A DNA stretch of 64,000 nt from contig NZ_CP059493.1 in assembly GCF_014042015.1 (NCBI RefSeq), positions 682,001 through 746,000 of the forward strand, written 5' to 3'. Source of the stretch: Actinotalea sp. JY-7876. GTDB taxonomy: Bacteria > Actinomycetota > Actinomycetes > Actinomycetales > Cellulomonadaceae. The notes under the pieces are model-generated. The model saw nothing but the letters and a program-made list of their open reading frames with translations. It searched no databases and had not been told where the DNA came from. This document shows positions 1-7,570 of this stretch, one piece after another (the first letter of the stretch is position 1; each line of letters begins with the position of its first letter). The position numbers and the translations under genes were made by a program.

Positions 1-153
1 GAGGCGACGGGTCTGTTCGTCAACAACGACCAGAACTTCTCCACCGCGGAGACCACGGAGTTCTGGCGCGTGCAGAACTCGGTCCTCACCGGCGACATCG
101 ACCCCGCCGAGGCGGGCGAGGTGTTCCAGCAGTGGCGTGACGCCAACCAGTGA
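1..153 (+). CDS. Sugar ABC transporter substrate-binding protein, C-terminal end (partial)
   Basis: The first 50 codons read as the tail of a periplasmic-type solute-binding protein ending in ...VFQQWRDANQ and a TGA. The rest lies outside the window. Its place directly before two MalF/MalG-like permeases is the normal binding-protein position in CUT1 carbohydrate importers, and the final FQQWRDAN-type ending is usual for that family. The substrate cannot be read from this piece. The operon downstream suggests a pentose or branched pentose such as apiose. Confidence 0.75.
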   Translation, partial: EATGLFVNNDQNFSTAETTEFWRVQNSVLTGDIDPAEAGEVFQQWRDANQ

Positions 154-161
154 CCTGACCT

Positions 162-192
162 CCGGGGGTGGGGCGGTCCGCCCCACCCCCGG
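162..192 (+). terminator. Perfect GC hairpin between binding protein and first permease
   Basis: Two 15-base arms (162-176 and 178-192, CCGGGGGTGGGGCGG and its exact reverse complement) are separated by one base, so the inner pairs must open into a small loop. There is no U-run. In CUT1 operons a hairpin at this point commonly protects the abundant binding-protein message or partly stops transcription before the permeases. That role is inferred; the structure itself is plain in the sequence. Confidence 0.65.
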
Positions 193-213
193 GGACCCCC
201 GTTCGAGGAGACG

Positions 214-1158
214 ATGATGGCGGTTGTACCCGGCCTGGTCGAGCAGGCCCCGGGGGCACGGCCCCGGCGCAGGACGCGCCGGCGCAGCCCGTTCCTCACG
301 GCGCTGCCGTACCTGGTGCCGTCCCTGCTGATCTACGGCTACTTCATCGTCTACCCGATGCTCGACTCCGTGCGGCTGTCGTTCTACCGCTGGTCGGGCT
401 TCCGCACGGAGGAGCCGGAGTTCGTCGGCCTCGACAACTACGTGCGGCTCTTCACCCAGGACCCGGTGTTCTGGAAGTCCTTCGGCAACTCCGTCATCTG
501 GGTCGTGCTCTCGCTCGCGATCCCGATGCTGCTCGGGCTCCTGCTCGCCCTGGCCCTCAATCGCCAGATGGTCGGGCGCAGCCTCATGCGCTCCGTCATC
601 TACATCCCCTCGGTGTTCGCCTCGATCACCGTGGCCGCGATGTGGCGGTGGATCTACAACCCCACGCTCGGCATGGTCAACCAGCTCCTGGAGGCCGTCG
701 GCCTCGGTGCGTGGACCCAGACCTGGCTCGGCGACCCGAAGATCGCCCTGTACTCGGTGTTCGCCGCCTCGGTGTGGCAGGCGGTCGGCTTCCCGATGGT
801 GCTGTTCCTGGCCGGCCTGCAGTCCGTCGCCCAGGAGCTCGTGGACGCGGCCAAGGTCGACGGCGCCAACGCCTGGCAGGTGTTCCGCAACGTCACCCTG
901 CCCGCCCTGCGCCCGACGACTGTCGTCGTCGTCATCCTCACGATCATCAACTCGCTCAAGGTGTTCGACCTGATCGTCGGCATGACGGGCGGCGGCCCCG
1001 CGCAGTCCACCCAGGTCCTCGCGCTGTGGTCGTACACGCAGTCCTTCACCAACCACAGCTTCGGCGCGGGCGGAGCGGTCGCGACCGTCCTGCTGCTGCT
1101 GTCCCTGTGCCTGGTGATCCCGTACATGGCCTGGTCGATGAAGGGAGACGGCAAGTGA
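214..1158 (+). CDS. CUT1 sugar ABC transporter permease (MalF-like)
   Basis: Integral membrane subunit of a carbohydrate importer, 314 residues, the usual MalF-type length after loss of the large periplasmic loop. A basic N-terminus (residues about 10-25, rich in Arg) precedes six hydrophobic segments. The EAA loop that docks the ATPase is visible as ELVDAAKVDGANAWQVF around residues 209-225. The ATG at 214 follows GAGGAGA by a normal distance. The stop overlaps the next GTG in a GTGA. No ATPase gene is present in the operon, so a shared MsiK-type ATPase probably energises it, as is common in actinobacteria. The substrate is inferred from the catabolic genes downstream. Confidence 0.9.
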   Translation: MMAVVPGLVEQAPGARPRRRTRRRSPFLTALPYLVPSLLIYGYFIVYPMLDSVRLSFYRWSGFRTEEPEFVGLDNYVRLFTQDPVFWKSFGNSVIWVVLSLAIPMLLGLLLALALNRQMVGRSLMRSVIYIPSVFASITVAAMWRWIYNPTLGMVNQLLEAVGLGAWTQTWLGDPKIALYSVFAASVWQAVGFPMVLFLAGLQSVAQELVDAAKVDGANAWQVFRNVTLPALRPTTVVVVILTIINSLKVFDLIVGMTGGGPAQSTQVLALWSYTQSFTNHSFGAGGAVATVLLLLSLCLVIPYMAWSMKGDGK

Positions 1159-2063
1159 GCCACCGGATCGCCACCCCCGCCCCGGTCGTGGTGGACCCGC
1201 GCGCCGGGGACGTCACGGCCCCCACGCCCGAGCCGCGCCGCCGCGACTACGCCGGCATCGGCCTGTGGATCGCGCTCGTGCTGACCACCCTGCTCTGGGC
1301 GCTGCCCTTCGCGATCATGTTCCTGACGTCGGTGAAGTCCAACGCGGACATCAGCGCGACCGACCCGTGGGCCCTGCCCACCTCGTGGGCCTGGAGCAAC
1401 TACGCCGAGGCGTTCGAGGTCGGCAAGCTGGGGACCACCGGCCTCAACAGCCTCGTGATCTCGCTGATCAAGGTGCCGCTGGGCCTGTTCTTCGCGGCGG
1501 CCGCGGCCTACGCCATCGCTCGCCTGCGGTTCCGGTTCCACCGCCTGCTGCTCGCCGTCATCGCGGTCGGCTCCATGGTCCCGATCCAGATCGCCCTCGG
1601 CCCGCTCTTCAACACGATGCTCGAGCTCGGCGCACTGGACTCGCTGCCCGGCCTGATGCTGCCCTACCTGGCCTTCGGCATCCCCTACGCGGTGTTCGTG
1701 CTCTACGGGTTCTTCCGGGCCATCCCCGACGAGCTCGAGGAGTCCGCGCGCATCGACGGCGCCTCGACGTTCCGGATCTTCATCCAGATCATCCTTCCGC
1801 TGGCCAAGCCCGCCCTCGCCGCGCTGTTCATCCTCGACTTCGTCGGCACCTGGAACGAGTACGCCATGGCCACGACGCTGCTGCGCTCGCAGGACAACTG
1901 GACCGTGCCCCTCGCGGTGCAGAGCTTCTCGACCCAGCACGGCACCGACTACGGCCCGCTCAACGCGTTCATCATCATGTCCGCGGTCCCGGTCCTCATC
2001 GTCTACCTGATGTTCCAGCGGTACTTCGTCCAGGGCGCCCTCGCCGGCGCGGTCAAGGGCTGA
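1155..2063 (+). CDS. CUT1 sugar ABC transporter permease (MalG-like)
   Basis: Second permease of the importer, 302 residues. The frame stays open far upstream, but the GTG at 1155 overlapping the previous TGA gives a protein of normal MalG length and a typical cytoplasmic lead before the first membrane segment (GLWIALVLTTLLWALPFAIMF, shortened here as residues about 36-56). The EAA loop reads ELEESARIDGASTFRIF. The C-terminus VQGALAGAVKG is typical of the family. It forms a heterodimer with the preceding permease. One base separates its stop from the kinase start, so the genes are translationally coupled. Confidence 0.9.
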   Translation: MSHRIATPAPVVVDPRAGDVTAPTPEPRRRDYAGIGLWIALVLTTLLWALPFAIMFLTSVKSNADISATDPWALPTSWAWSNYAEAFEVGKLGTTGLNSLVISLIKVPLGLFFAAAAAYAIARLRFRFHRLLLAVIAVGSMVPIQIALGPLFNTMLELGALDSLPGLMLPYLAFGIPYAVFVLYGFFRAIPDELEESARIDGASTFRIFIQIILPLAKPALAALFILDFVGTWNEYAMATTLLRSQDNWTVPLAVQSFSTQHGTDYGPLNAFIIMSAVPVLIVYLMFQRYFVQGALAGAVKG

Positions 2064-2064
2064 C

Positions 2065-3567
2065 GTGGACACCATCCTGACGATCGACCAGGGCACGACG
2101 TCGACCAAGGCGCTGCTCGTCGACGCCGCGTCGGGCGCCGTCCTGGGGCGCGGCACCGCGCCGGTCGCCATCGCCTACCCCCGGCCCGGATGGGTCGAGC
2201 AGGACGCCGAGGACCTGTGGGGCTCGGTGCAGGTCGCCGCCCGGCGCTGCCTGGCGGACGCGGCGCGACCGGTCACGGCGCTGGCGATCAGCAACCAGCG
2301 CGAGTCGGTGGTCGCCTGGCGCGCCTCGAGCGGGGACCCGCTCGGCCCGGTGCTCGGCTGGCAGGACTCCCGCACCGCCGCCTGGTGCGCGAAGGTGACG
2401 GCCACCGAGCGGGTCTGGGCGCGCACCGGCCTCCCGCTGGACGCGATGTACTCCGCGCCCAAGATGCGCTGGCTGCTGCAGTACGCGCGCGACCTGGGCG
2501 TGCCCGCGGGCGACGTCCGCGTGGGCACCGTCGACTCCTGGCTGGTGCACCGGCTCACCGGCGAGCACCTCGTCGAGGCCGGCAACGCCTCGCGCACCCT
2601 GCTGCTGGACCTCGACCGGCTGGAGTGGGACGAGGAGATGCTCGCCCTGTTCGGGCTGCCCGACGTCGTCCTGCCGCGCGTGCAGGCGTCCAGCGGCGGG
2701 TTCGGCACGGTGCGCGGCGGGGCGCTGGGGCTCGACGGCGTGCCCGTGCTCGCCGTCCTGGCGGACTCGCACGCCGCCCTGTACCACCACGGCCAGGCCG
2801 CGCCCGGCGCCGCCAAGGCCACCTACGGCACCGGCTCGTCCGTCATGCTCCCCACGGACGGCCGCGTGCGCGGCACCGGGGGCGCCACGAGCACGCTGGC
2901 CTGGCTCGACGGCGCCCCGCAGTACGCGAGCGAGGGCAACATCCTCACCTCCGGCGCGGCGCTGGACTGGGTCGCGCGGCTGCTCGGCACGCCGCCGGAC
3001 GTGCCCGGCGGCCAGGCGCTCACCGAGCTCGCCGCGACCGAGCCGGACAGCGGCGGCGTCGTCGTCGTGCCGGCGTTCACCGGGCTCGGCGCGCCGCACT
3101 GGGACCGCGACGCCGTCGGCACGCTCACCGGGGTCACGGGCGGGACCACCCGCGGGCACGTCGCCCGCGCGGCCCTCGAGGCCGTGGCCCACCAGGTGTG
3201 CGACGTCGTCGAGGCCGTGCTGCGCGACGGCTCGGCGGACCCGGGCGCGATCGTCGCGGACGGCGGCGCCACGGCGTCCCCGCTGCTCATGCAGACGCAG
3301 GCGGACCTGCTCGGCCGCCCCGTCGTCGTCAGCGCCGCCCCCGAGGCCTCCGCCCTGGGCGCCGCCGACCTCGCGGCGCGGGTGCTCACGGGCGCCGCGC
3401 CGCCGCCGACGCCGCCGCGCCGCACCCACGAGCCCGCGATCGACCCGGAGGAGCGTGCCCGGCGACGGGCCGCCTGGCGCACGGCCGTCCGCCGCTCCCG
3501 CGGCCTGGCCGTCGACCTCCCCACGACCACCACCGACCTCAACACGATGGGAGCTGTCCGCTCATGA
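2065..3567 (+). CDS. FGGY-family carbohydrate kinase, possible D-apulose kinase
   Basis: Cytoplasmic sugar kinase of 500 residues. The N-terminal phosphate-binding motif [17 protein letters not shown] is glycerol-kinase-like, as are [10 protein letters not shown] and the later [13 protein letters not shown] and [10 protein letters not shown] nucleotide-site segments. The start is GTG at 2065, directly after the permease stop. The gene overlaps the isomerase by ATGA. FGGY kinases phosphorylate glycerol, ketopentoses and similar polyols, so fold alone does not give the substrate. A sugar isomerase and a two-subunit transketolase follow, and that set is known from D-apiose use, where the kinase makes D-apulose 4-phosphate. 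Glycerol kinase is less likely because no glycerol genes are near. Confidence 0.85.
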   Translation: MDTILTIDQGTTSTKALLVDAASGAVLGRGTAPVAIAYPRPGWVEQDAEDLWGSVQVAARRCLADAARPVTALAISNQRESVVAWRASSGDPLGPVLGWQDSRTAAWCAKVTATERVWARTGLPLDAMYSAPKMRWLLQYARDLGVPAGDVRVGTVDSWLVHRLTGEHLVEAGNASRTLLLDLDRLEWDEEMLALFGLPDVVLPRVQASSGGFGTVRGGALGLDGVPVLAVLADSHAALYHHGQAAPGAAKATYGTGSSVMLPTDGRVRGTGGATSTLAWLDGAPQYASEGNILTSGAALDWVARLLGTPPDVPGGQALTELAATEPDSGGVVVVPAFTGLGAPHWDRDAVGTLTGVTGGTTRGHVARAALEAVAHQVCDVVEAVLRDGSADPGAIVADGGATASPLLMQTQADLLGRPVVVSAAPEASALGAADLAARVLTGAAPPPTPPRRTHEPAIDPEERARRRAAWRTAVRRSRGLAVDLPTTTTDLNTMGAVRS

Positions 3568-4556
3568 CCACCTCACCCCGCTTCGGTGCCGGGCTCTGGA
3601 ACTTCGCGAGCTACGTCGACCGGTACGCCACCGACGGCTACGCCGAGCCGGTCTCCACGCTGGAGCAGATCCGGATCGCGGGCACCGTCGGCGACCTGTC
3701 GGTCGTGGACCTCAACTACCCGTTCTCGCACGGCGCCACGCTGAGCGAGGTCAAGGACGCGCTCGCCGACGCCGGCCTCGCCGCGATCGGCGTCACCCCG
3801 GACATCTACCTGCGCCGCTTCGGCCGCGGTGCGTTCACCAACCCGGACCCGGCCGTGCGCGCGCAGGCGATCGACCTGCTGCACGAGGCCGCCGGCGCCG
3901 TGCGCGAGCTGGGCGCGAGCTACGTCAAGGTCTGGCCCGGCCAGGACGGGTGGGACTACCCCTTCCAGGTCAACCACCACGACGTGTGGAAGCTCGCGAA
4001 GGACGGCATGCGGGAGATCGCCTCGGCGCACCCCGACCTGAAGTTCGTCATCGAGTACAAGCCGCGCGAGCCGCGCGTGAAGATGCTCTGGGACTCCGCG
4101 GCGCGCTCCGTGCTCGGCATCCAGGAGATCGGGCTCGACAACATCGGCGTGCTGCTCGACTTCGGCCACTCGCTGTACGGCGGGGAGTCCCCGGCCGACG
4201 CGGCGCAGCTGCTCATCGACCACGGGCTGCTGTGGGGCATGGACGTCAACGACAACCTGCGCGGCTGGGACGACGACCTGATGGTCGGCTCGGTGCACAT
4301 CACCGAGGTCTTCGAGTTCTTCTACACGCTGCGGATCAACGGCTGGGACGGCGTGTGGCAGCTCGACCAGTTCCCGTTCCGCGAGGACCGCGTCGAGACC
4401 GCCCGCGCGTCGATCCGCTTCCTCAAGGCGATCCACCGCGCGCTGGACGAGCTCGACTACGACGGGCTGCGCGAGGCGCAGGAGCGCCAGGACGCGATCG
4501 CCGCGCAGAAGCTCGTCCAGGACGTGCTGCTCTCCTCCATGAGGAGCGGCGCATGA
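3564..4556 (+). CDS. TIM-barrel sugar isomerase/epimerase, possible D-apiose isomerase
   Basis: A 330-residue protein of the xylose-isomerase-like TIM-barrel superfamily. It shows the spaced acidic and histidine residues expected for a metal site: [11 protein letters not shown] near residues 155-165, [11 protein letters not shown] near 195-205 and [16 protein letters not shown] near 222-237. It should interconvert an aldose and a ketose in the cytoplasm. It overlaps both neighbours by four bases (ATGA), so it belongs to the same operon. In the published non-oxidative apiose route an isomerase of this superfamily makes D-apulose for the kinase. The apiose assignment is inferred from context. 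Rhamnose- or other pentose-isomerase activity is possible. Confidence 0.8.
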   Translation: MTTSPRFGAGLWNFASYVDRYATDGYAEPVSTLEQIRIAGTVGDLSVVDLNYPFSHGATLSEVKDALADAGLAAIGVTPDIYLRRFGRGAFTNPDPAVRAQAIDLLHEAAGAVRELGASYVKVWPGQDGWDYPFQVNHHDVWKLAKDGMREIASAHPDLKFVIEYKPREPRVKMLWDSAARSVLGIQEIGLDNIGVLLDFGHSLYGGESPADAAQLLIDHGLLWGMDVNDNLRGWDDDLMVGSVHITEVFEFFYTLRINGWDGVWQLDQFPFREDRVETARASIRFLKAIHRALDELDYDGLREAQERQDAIAAQKLVQDVLLSSMRSGA

Positions 4557-5518
4557 CCACGCCGGCGACCGACGCGGGCCTGCTGCACGCCGTGCCGACC
4601 ACGCTGCTGGACGCGCCGGACCGGGAGATCGAGGTGCTCGGCCGGGTGCCGGCCGGCGCGGACCGGGCGGCGACCGTCGCGCACCTGCACCGGGCCGCGA
4701 CCGAGGTGCGCCGCCGCGCCGTGCAGACCATCGGCGCCGCGGGCGCCGGGCACATCGGCGGCGAGTTCTCGGTGGCCGACGTCCTGGCGACGCTCTACCT
4801 CGCCGTCATGGACCTGACGCCCGAGCAGGTCGAGGCCGGCGACCCGGACCGCGACCGCTTCGTGCTGTCCAAGGGCCACGCGGCGAACGCGCTGTACACG
4901 ACGCTCGCCATCGGCGGCTTCCTGCACCCGGAGGCGCTGCGCACCTTCCTGCAGCCGGAGTCGATGCTCAACGGCCACCCGGCGCGGACCAAGATCCGGG
5001 CCGTGGAGGCCAGCACCGGGCCGCTCGGCCACGGGCTGCCGATCGCCGTCGGCATGGCGCTCGGCGCGCGCATGGACGGGTCCCGGCGACGCACGTTCGT
5101 CGTGCTGGGCGACGGCGAGCTGCAGGAGGGCTCCAACTGGGAGGCCATGATGACGGCCGGCCACCAAGGGCTGGACCGGCTCGTCGCCGTGGTGGACCGC
5201 AACCGGCTCCAGCAGGGCGCCCGCGTCGCGGAGACCAACAACCTCGAGCCGCTGGCCGACAAGGTGCGCGCCTTCGGCTGGGAGGTCCACGAGCTCGACG
5301 GCCACGACCACGGCGCGCTGCTCGACGCGTTCGCGCAGGTGCCGGCGGCGTCCGGCCGTCCGACGTGCCTCATCGCGCACACCGACAAGGGGCACCCGAT
5401 CAGCTTCATGAGCGACGAGGTCGCCTGGCACCACAAGGTGCCCAGCGCGGACCAGGTCACCCAGGCGCTGGCCGAGCTCGACGCGATCCTCGACGGGATC
5501 GGGAAGGACCGTTCATGA
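4553..5518 (+). CDS. Transketolase N-terminal subunit (thiamine-diphosphate binding)
   Basis: 321 residues corresponding to the N-terminal half of transketolase. The thiamine-diphosphate site reads [15 protein letters not shown] followed by DRNRLQQG. Substrate-side motifs [12 protein letters not shown] and [14 protein letters not shown] are also present. The C-terminal half is a separate gene that overlaps by ATGA, so the active enzyme should be an A2B2 assembly. Split transketolases dedicated to one sugar occur in several catabolic loci. With an FGGY kinase and TIM-barrel isomerase the best-known case is apulose-4-phosphate transketolase, which transfers a two-carbon unit to glyceraldehyde 3-phosphate and leaves dihydroxyacetone phosphate. 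About 40 extra N-terminal residues precede the conserved domain. Confidence 0.9.
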   Translation: MTTPATDAGLLHAVPTTLLDAPDREIEVLGRVPAGADRAATVAHLHRAATEVRRRAVQTIGAAGAGHIGGEFSVADVLATLYLAVMDLTPEQVEAGDPDRDRFVLSKGHAANALYTTLAIGGFLHPEALRTFLQPESMLNGHPARTKIRAVEASTGPLGHGLPIAVGMALGARMDGSRRRTFVVLGDGELQEGSNWEAMMTAGHQGLDRLVAVVDRNRLQQGARVAETNNLEPLADKVRAFGWEVHELDGHDHGALLDAFAQVPAASGRPTCLIAHTDKGHPISFMSDEVAWHHKVPSADQVTQALAELDAILDGIGKDRS

Positions 5519-6462
5519 CCACCCACACCCAGACCCGCACGCTGCATGACTGCCGGGACACGTGGGCCACCACGCTCGCCGACGTCGCCCGCGCGGACGA
5601 GCGCGTGGTCGCCGTCGTCAACGACTCCGTGGGCTCGTCCAAGCTGGGCGGCTTCCAGAAGGAGTTCCCCGAGCGCACGGTCAACGTGGGCATCGCCGAG
5701 CAGGACATGGTGGGCGTGGGGGCGGGCCTGGCCAACAGCGGCCGCGTGCCGTTCGTCTCGGCCGCCGGGTGCTTCCTCACCGCGCGCGCGATGGAGCAGA
5801 TCAAGGCCGACGTCGCCTACTCGCAGTACAACGTCAAGCTCGTCGGGCAGTCCCCGGGCGTGGCGTACGGCGACCTCGGACCCACGCACCACTCCATCGA
5901 GGACCTGGCGTGGCTGCGCACCCTGCCCGGCATCGTGGTCGTCGCGCCCGCCGACCCGCGCGAGACCGATCAGGTCGTGCGCTGGGCCGCCGCGCACGAG
6001 GGCCCGGTCTACGTCCGCGTGTCCCGGATGGGCGTGCCGGACGTCTACCCGGCCGACTACGAGTTCGTCCCCGGCCGGGCGTACACGCTGCGCGAGGGCG
6101 ACGACGTGACGCTCATCGCGACGGGCACGACCGTGACCCGTGCGCTGGACGCGGCGGACCTGCTCGCGGCCGAGGGCGTCGCGGCGCGGGTGCTCGCGAT
6201 GACGACGGTCTCCCCGCTCGACGAGGAGGCGGTCGTCGCCGCCGCGCGCGAGACCGCCGGCATCGTCACCGTCGAGGAGGCGTTCGTCAGCGGCCTGGGC
6301 GGCGCCGTCGCCGAGACGGTGACCAGCCACCACCCGTGCCCCGTGCGCCGCATCGGGTTCCGGGAGGACTTCGCCCCGACCGGCTCGGCCGAGTGGCTGC
6401 TCGACCACGTGGGCGCCAGCCCCGCGGGCATCGCCGAGACGGCTCGGAGCCTGCTGGTGTAG
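5515..6462 (+). CDS. Transketolase C-terminal subunit (pyrimidine-binding half)
   Basis: 315 residues covering the pyrimidine-binding and C-terminal domains of transketolase. NVGIAEQDMVGVGAGLA carries the catalytic glutamate that activates thiamine diphosphate. SPGVAYGDLGPTHHSIEDLAWLR contains the conserved histidines near the substrate. The C-terminal domain follows from about residue 185. Its ATG overlaps the N-subunit stop. It is the last gene of the tight catabolic run. A palindrome and hairpin follow immediately and the regulator gene starts about 100 bases later. Confidence 0.9.
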   Translation: MTTHTQTRTLHDCRDTWATTLADVARADERVVAVVNDSVGSSKLGGFQKEFPERTVNVGIAEQDMVGVGAGLANSGRVPFVSAAGCFLTARAMEQIKADVAYSQYNVKLVGQSPGVAYGDLGPTHHSIEDLAWLRTLPGIVVVAPADPRETDQVVRWAAAHEGPVYVRVSRMGVPDVYPADYEFVPGRAYTLREGDDVTLIATGTTVTRALDAADLLAAEGVAARVLAMTTVSPLDEEAVVAAARETAGIVTVEEAFVSGLGGAVAETVTSHHPCPVRRIGFREDFAPTGSAEWLLDHVGASPAGIAETARSLLV

Positions 6463-6465
6463 CGA

Positions 6466-6508
6466 CCGGGTGACACCCGGGGCGGCGCCGCAGGGCGCAC
6501 CCCGGGTG
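6466..6508 (+). promoter_or_regulatory. Palindrome and hairpin with repeated CCGGGTG half-sites
   Basis: Directly after the transketolase stop, CCGGGTG-A-CACCCGG forms a perfect 15-bp palindrome (6466-6480). A third copy of the half-site CCGGGTG lies at 6502-6508. The sequence 6475-6507 also folds as a hairpin (ACCCGGGG with CCCCGGGT, plus an inner GCGCC/GGCGC stem). It may be the operator of the SorC-type regulator that starts 50 bases later, a terminator of the catabolic operon, or both. There is no U-run, so an operator seems at least as likely. Confidence 0.45.
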
Positions 6509-6559
6509 CCACGTAGGGTACAGAACCGCCCGATCCGACCAGGTCCGTGGGAGTCCGCC

Positions 6560-7546
6560 GTGAGCATGAACGACGACTTCGCCGTGATGCTCCGGCACTC
6601 CGAGGACCAGCTGCGCCTGATGACCCGGGTCGCGCGGATGTACCACGAGCAGGGGATGCGCCAGCTCGAGATCGCCGAGAACCTGCACATCTCCCAGCCC
6701 CGGGTCTCGCGCCTGCTCAAGCGCGCGGTCGAGGTCGGCATCGTGCGCACCACGGTCTCGCTGCCGGCGGGCGTGCACCCGGACCTCGAGGAGCGCGTCG
6801 AGAAGACCTTCGGGGTTCGCCAGTGCATCGTCGTGGACGTGCGCCCGGGGGAGGACGTCACGCGCGCCCTCGGTGCCGCGGCGGCCGACCACCTGGCGGC
6901 GACCCTGCTGGGCGGGGACACGGTGGGCATCTCCTCGTGGTCCGCCTCGCTCATCGCGGTGGCCGACGCGCTCGACACGTTCCGCACCCCGGTGGCCGAC
7001 ACCGTGGTGCAGCTCGTCGGCGGCCTGGGCGCCCCGCGCGTCCAGCTCCAGGCGACCCGGCTCATCAGCCAGTTCGCGAGCCGGCTCGGCGCCGAGCCGC
7101 GCATGCTCCAGACGCCGGGCGTGCTGGGAACCTCCCAGGCGCGGGCCTCCCTCATGGCGGACGCGTCGGTGGCCGACGTCGTCGAGTGCTGGTCGCGCCT
7201 GACCGTCGCCCTCGTGGGCATCGGCGCGATCGAGCCCTCGGACCTGGCCAAGCAGTCGGGCAACACGTTCCCCGAGGAGGACCGCGCCCTGCTCGAGGCC
7301 GCGGGCGCCGTCGGCGACGTGTGCTTCCGCTTCTACGACGCGCGCGGCGAGGTGGTGGACGCCAACTTCCACGACCGCGTCATCGGCATCTCCCCGGACC
7401 AGCTGCGCGCCGTGCCCCGGCGGATCGGTGTCGCCGGGGGAGCGGCCAAGCTCGCCGCCATCCGCGGCGCCCTGCTCGGCGGCTGGGTGAACATCCTGGT
7501 CACCGACTCGGTGACCGCTCAGAACCTGCTCGACACCAGCCCGTAG
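6560..7546 (+). CDS. SorC/DeoR-type sugar-responsive transcriptional regulator
   Basis: 328 residues. The N-terminal helix-turn-helix lies at about residues 22-60 (MYHEQGMRQLEIAENL, then SQPRVSRLLKRAVEVGIV), typical of SorC regulators that bind as tetramers. From about residue 70 the sugar-phosphate-binding domain follows (LEERVEKTFGVRQCIVVD, DTVGISSWSASL, VVQLVGGLG). The frame is open upstream to 6470, but the GTG at 6560 has GGGAG six bases before it. ATG at 6566 is an alternative. It most likely senses a phosphorylated intermediate of the adjacent pathway and binds the palindrome at 6466-6480. That link is inferred. Confidence 0.85.
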   Translation: MSMNDDFAVMLRHSEDQLRLMTRVARMYHEQGMRQLEIAENLHISQPRVSRLLKRAVEVGIVRTTVSLPAGVHPDLEERVEKTFGVRQCIVVDVRPGEDVTRALGAAAADHLAATLLGGDTVGISSWSASLIAVADALDTFRTPVADTVVQLVGGLGAPRVQLQATRLISQFASRLGAEPRMLQTPGVLGTSQARASLMADASVADVVECWSRLTVALVGIGAIEPSDLAKQSGNTFPEEDRALLEAAGAVGDVCFRFYDARGEVVDANFHDRVIGISPDQLRAVPRRIGVAGGAAKLAAIRGALLGGWVNILVTDSVTAQNLLDTSP

Positions 7547-7570
7547 GGCTGCACCACCCGAAGAGGATTC

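Noticed and set aside
2065-3567. Glycerol kinase (glpK)
   Set aside because: The sequence is glycerol-kinase-like, but the operon has no glycerol facilitator or dehydrogenase and has isomerase and split-transketolase genes, which fit a sugar kinase better.
6475-6507. A simple rho-independent terminator
   Set aside because: The hairpin is good but has no U-run, and overlaps a perfect palindrome with repeated half-sites. I list it as a regulatory element instead.
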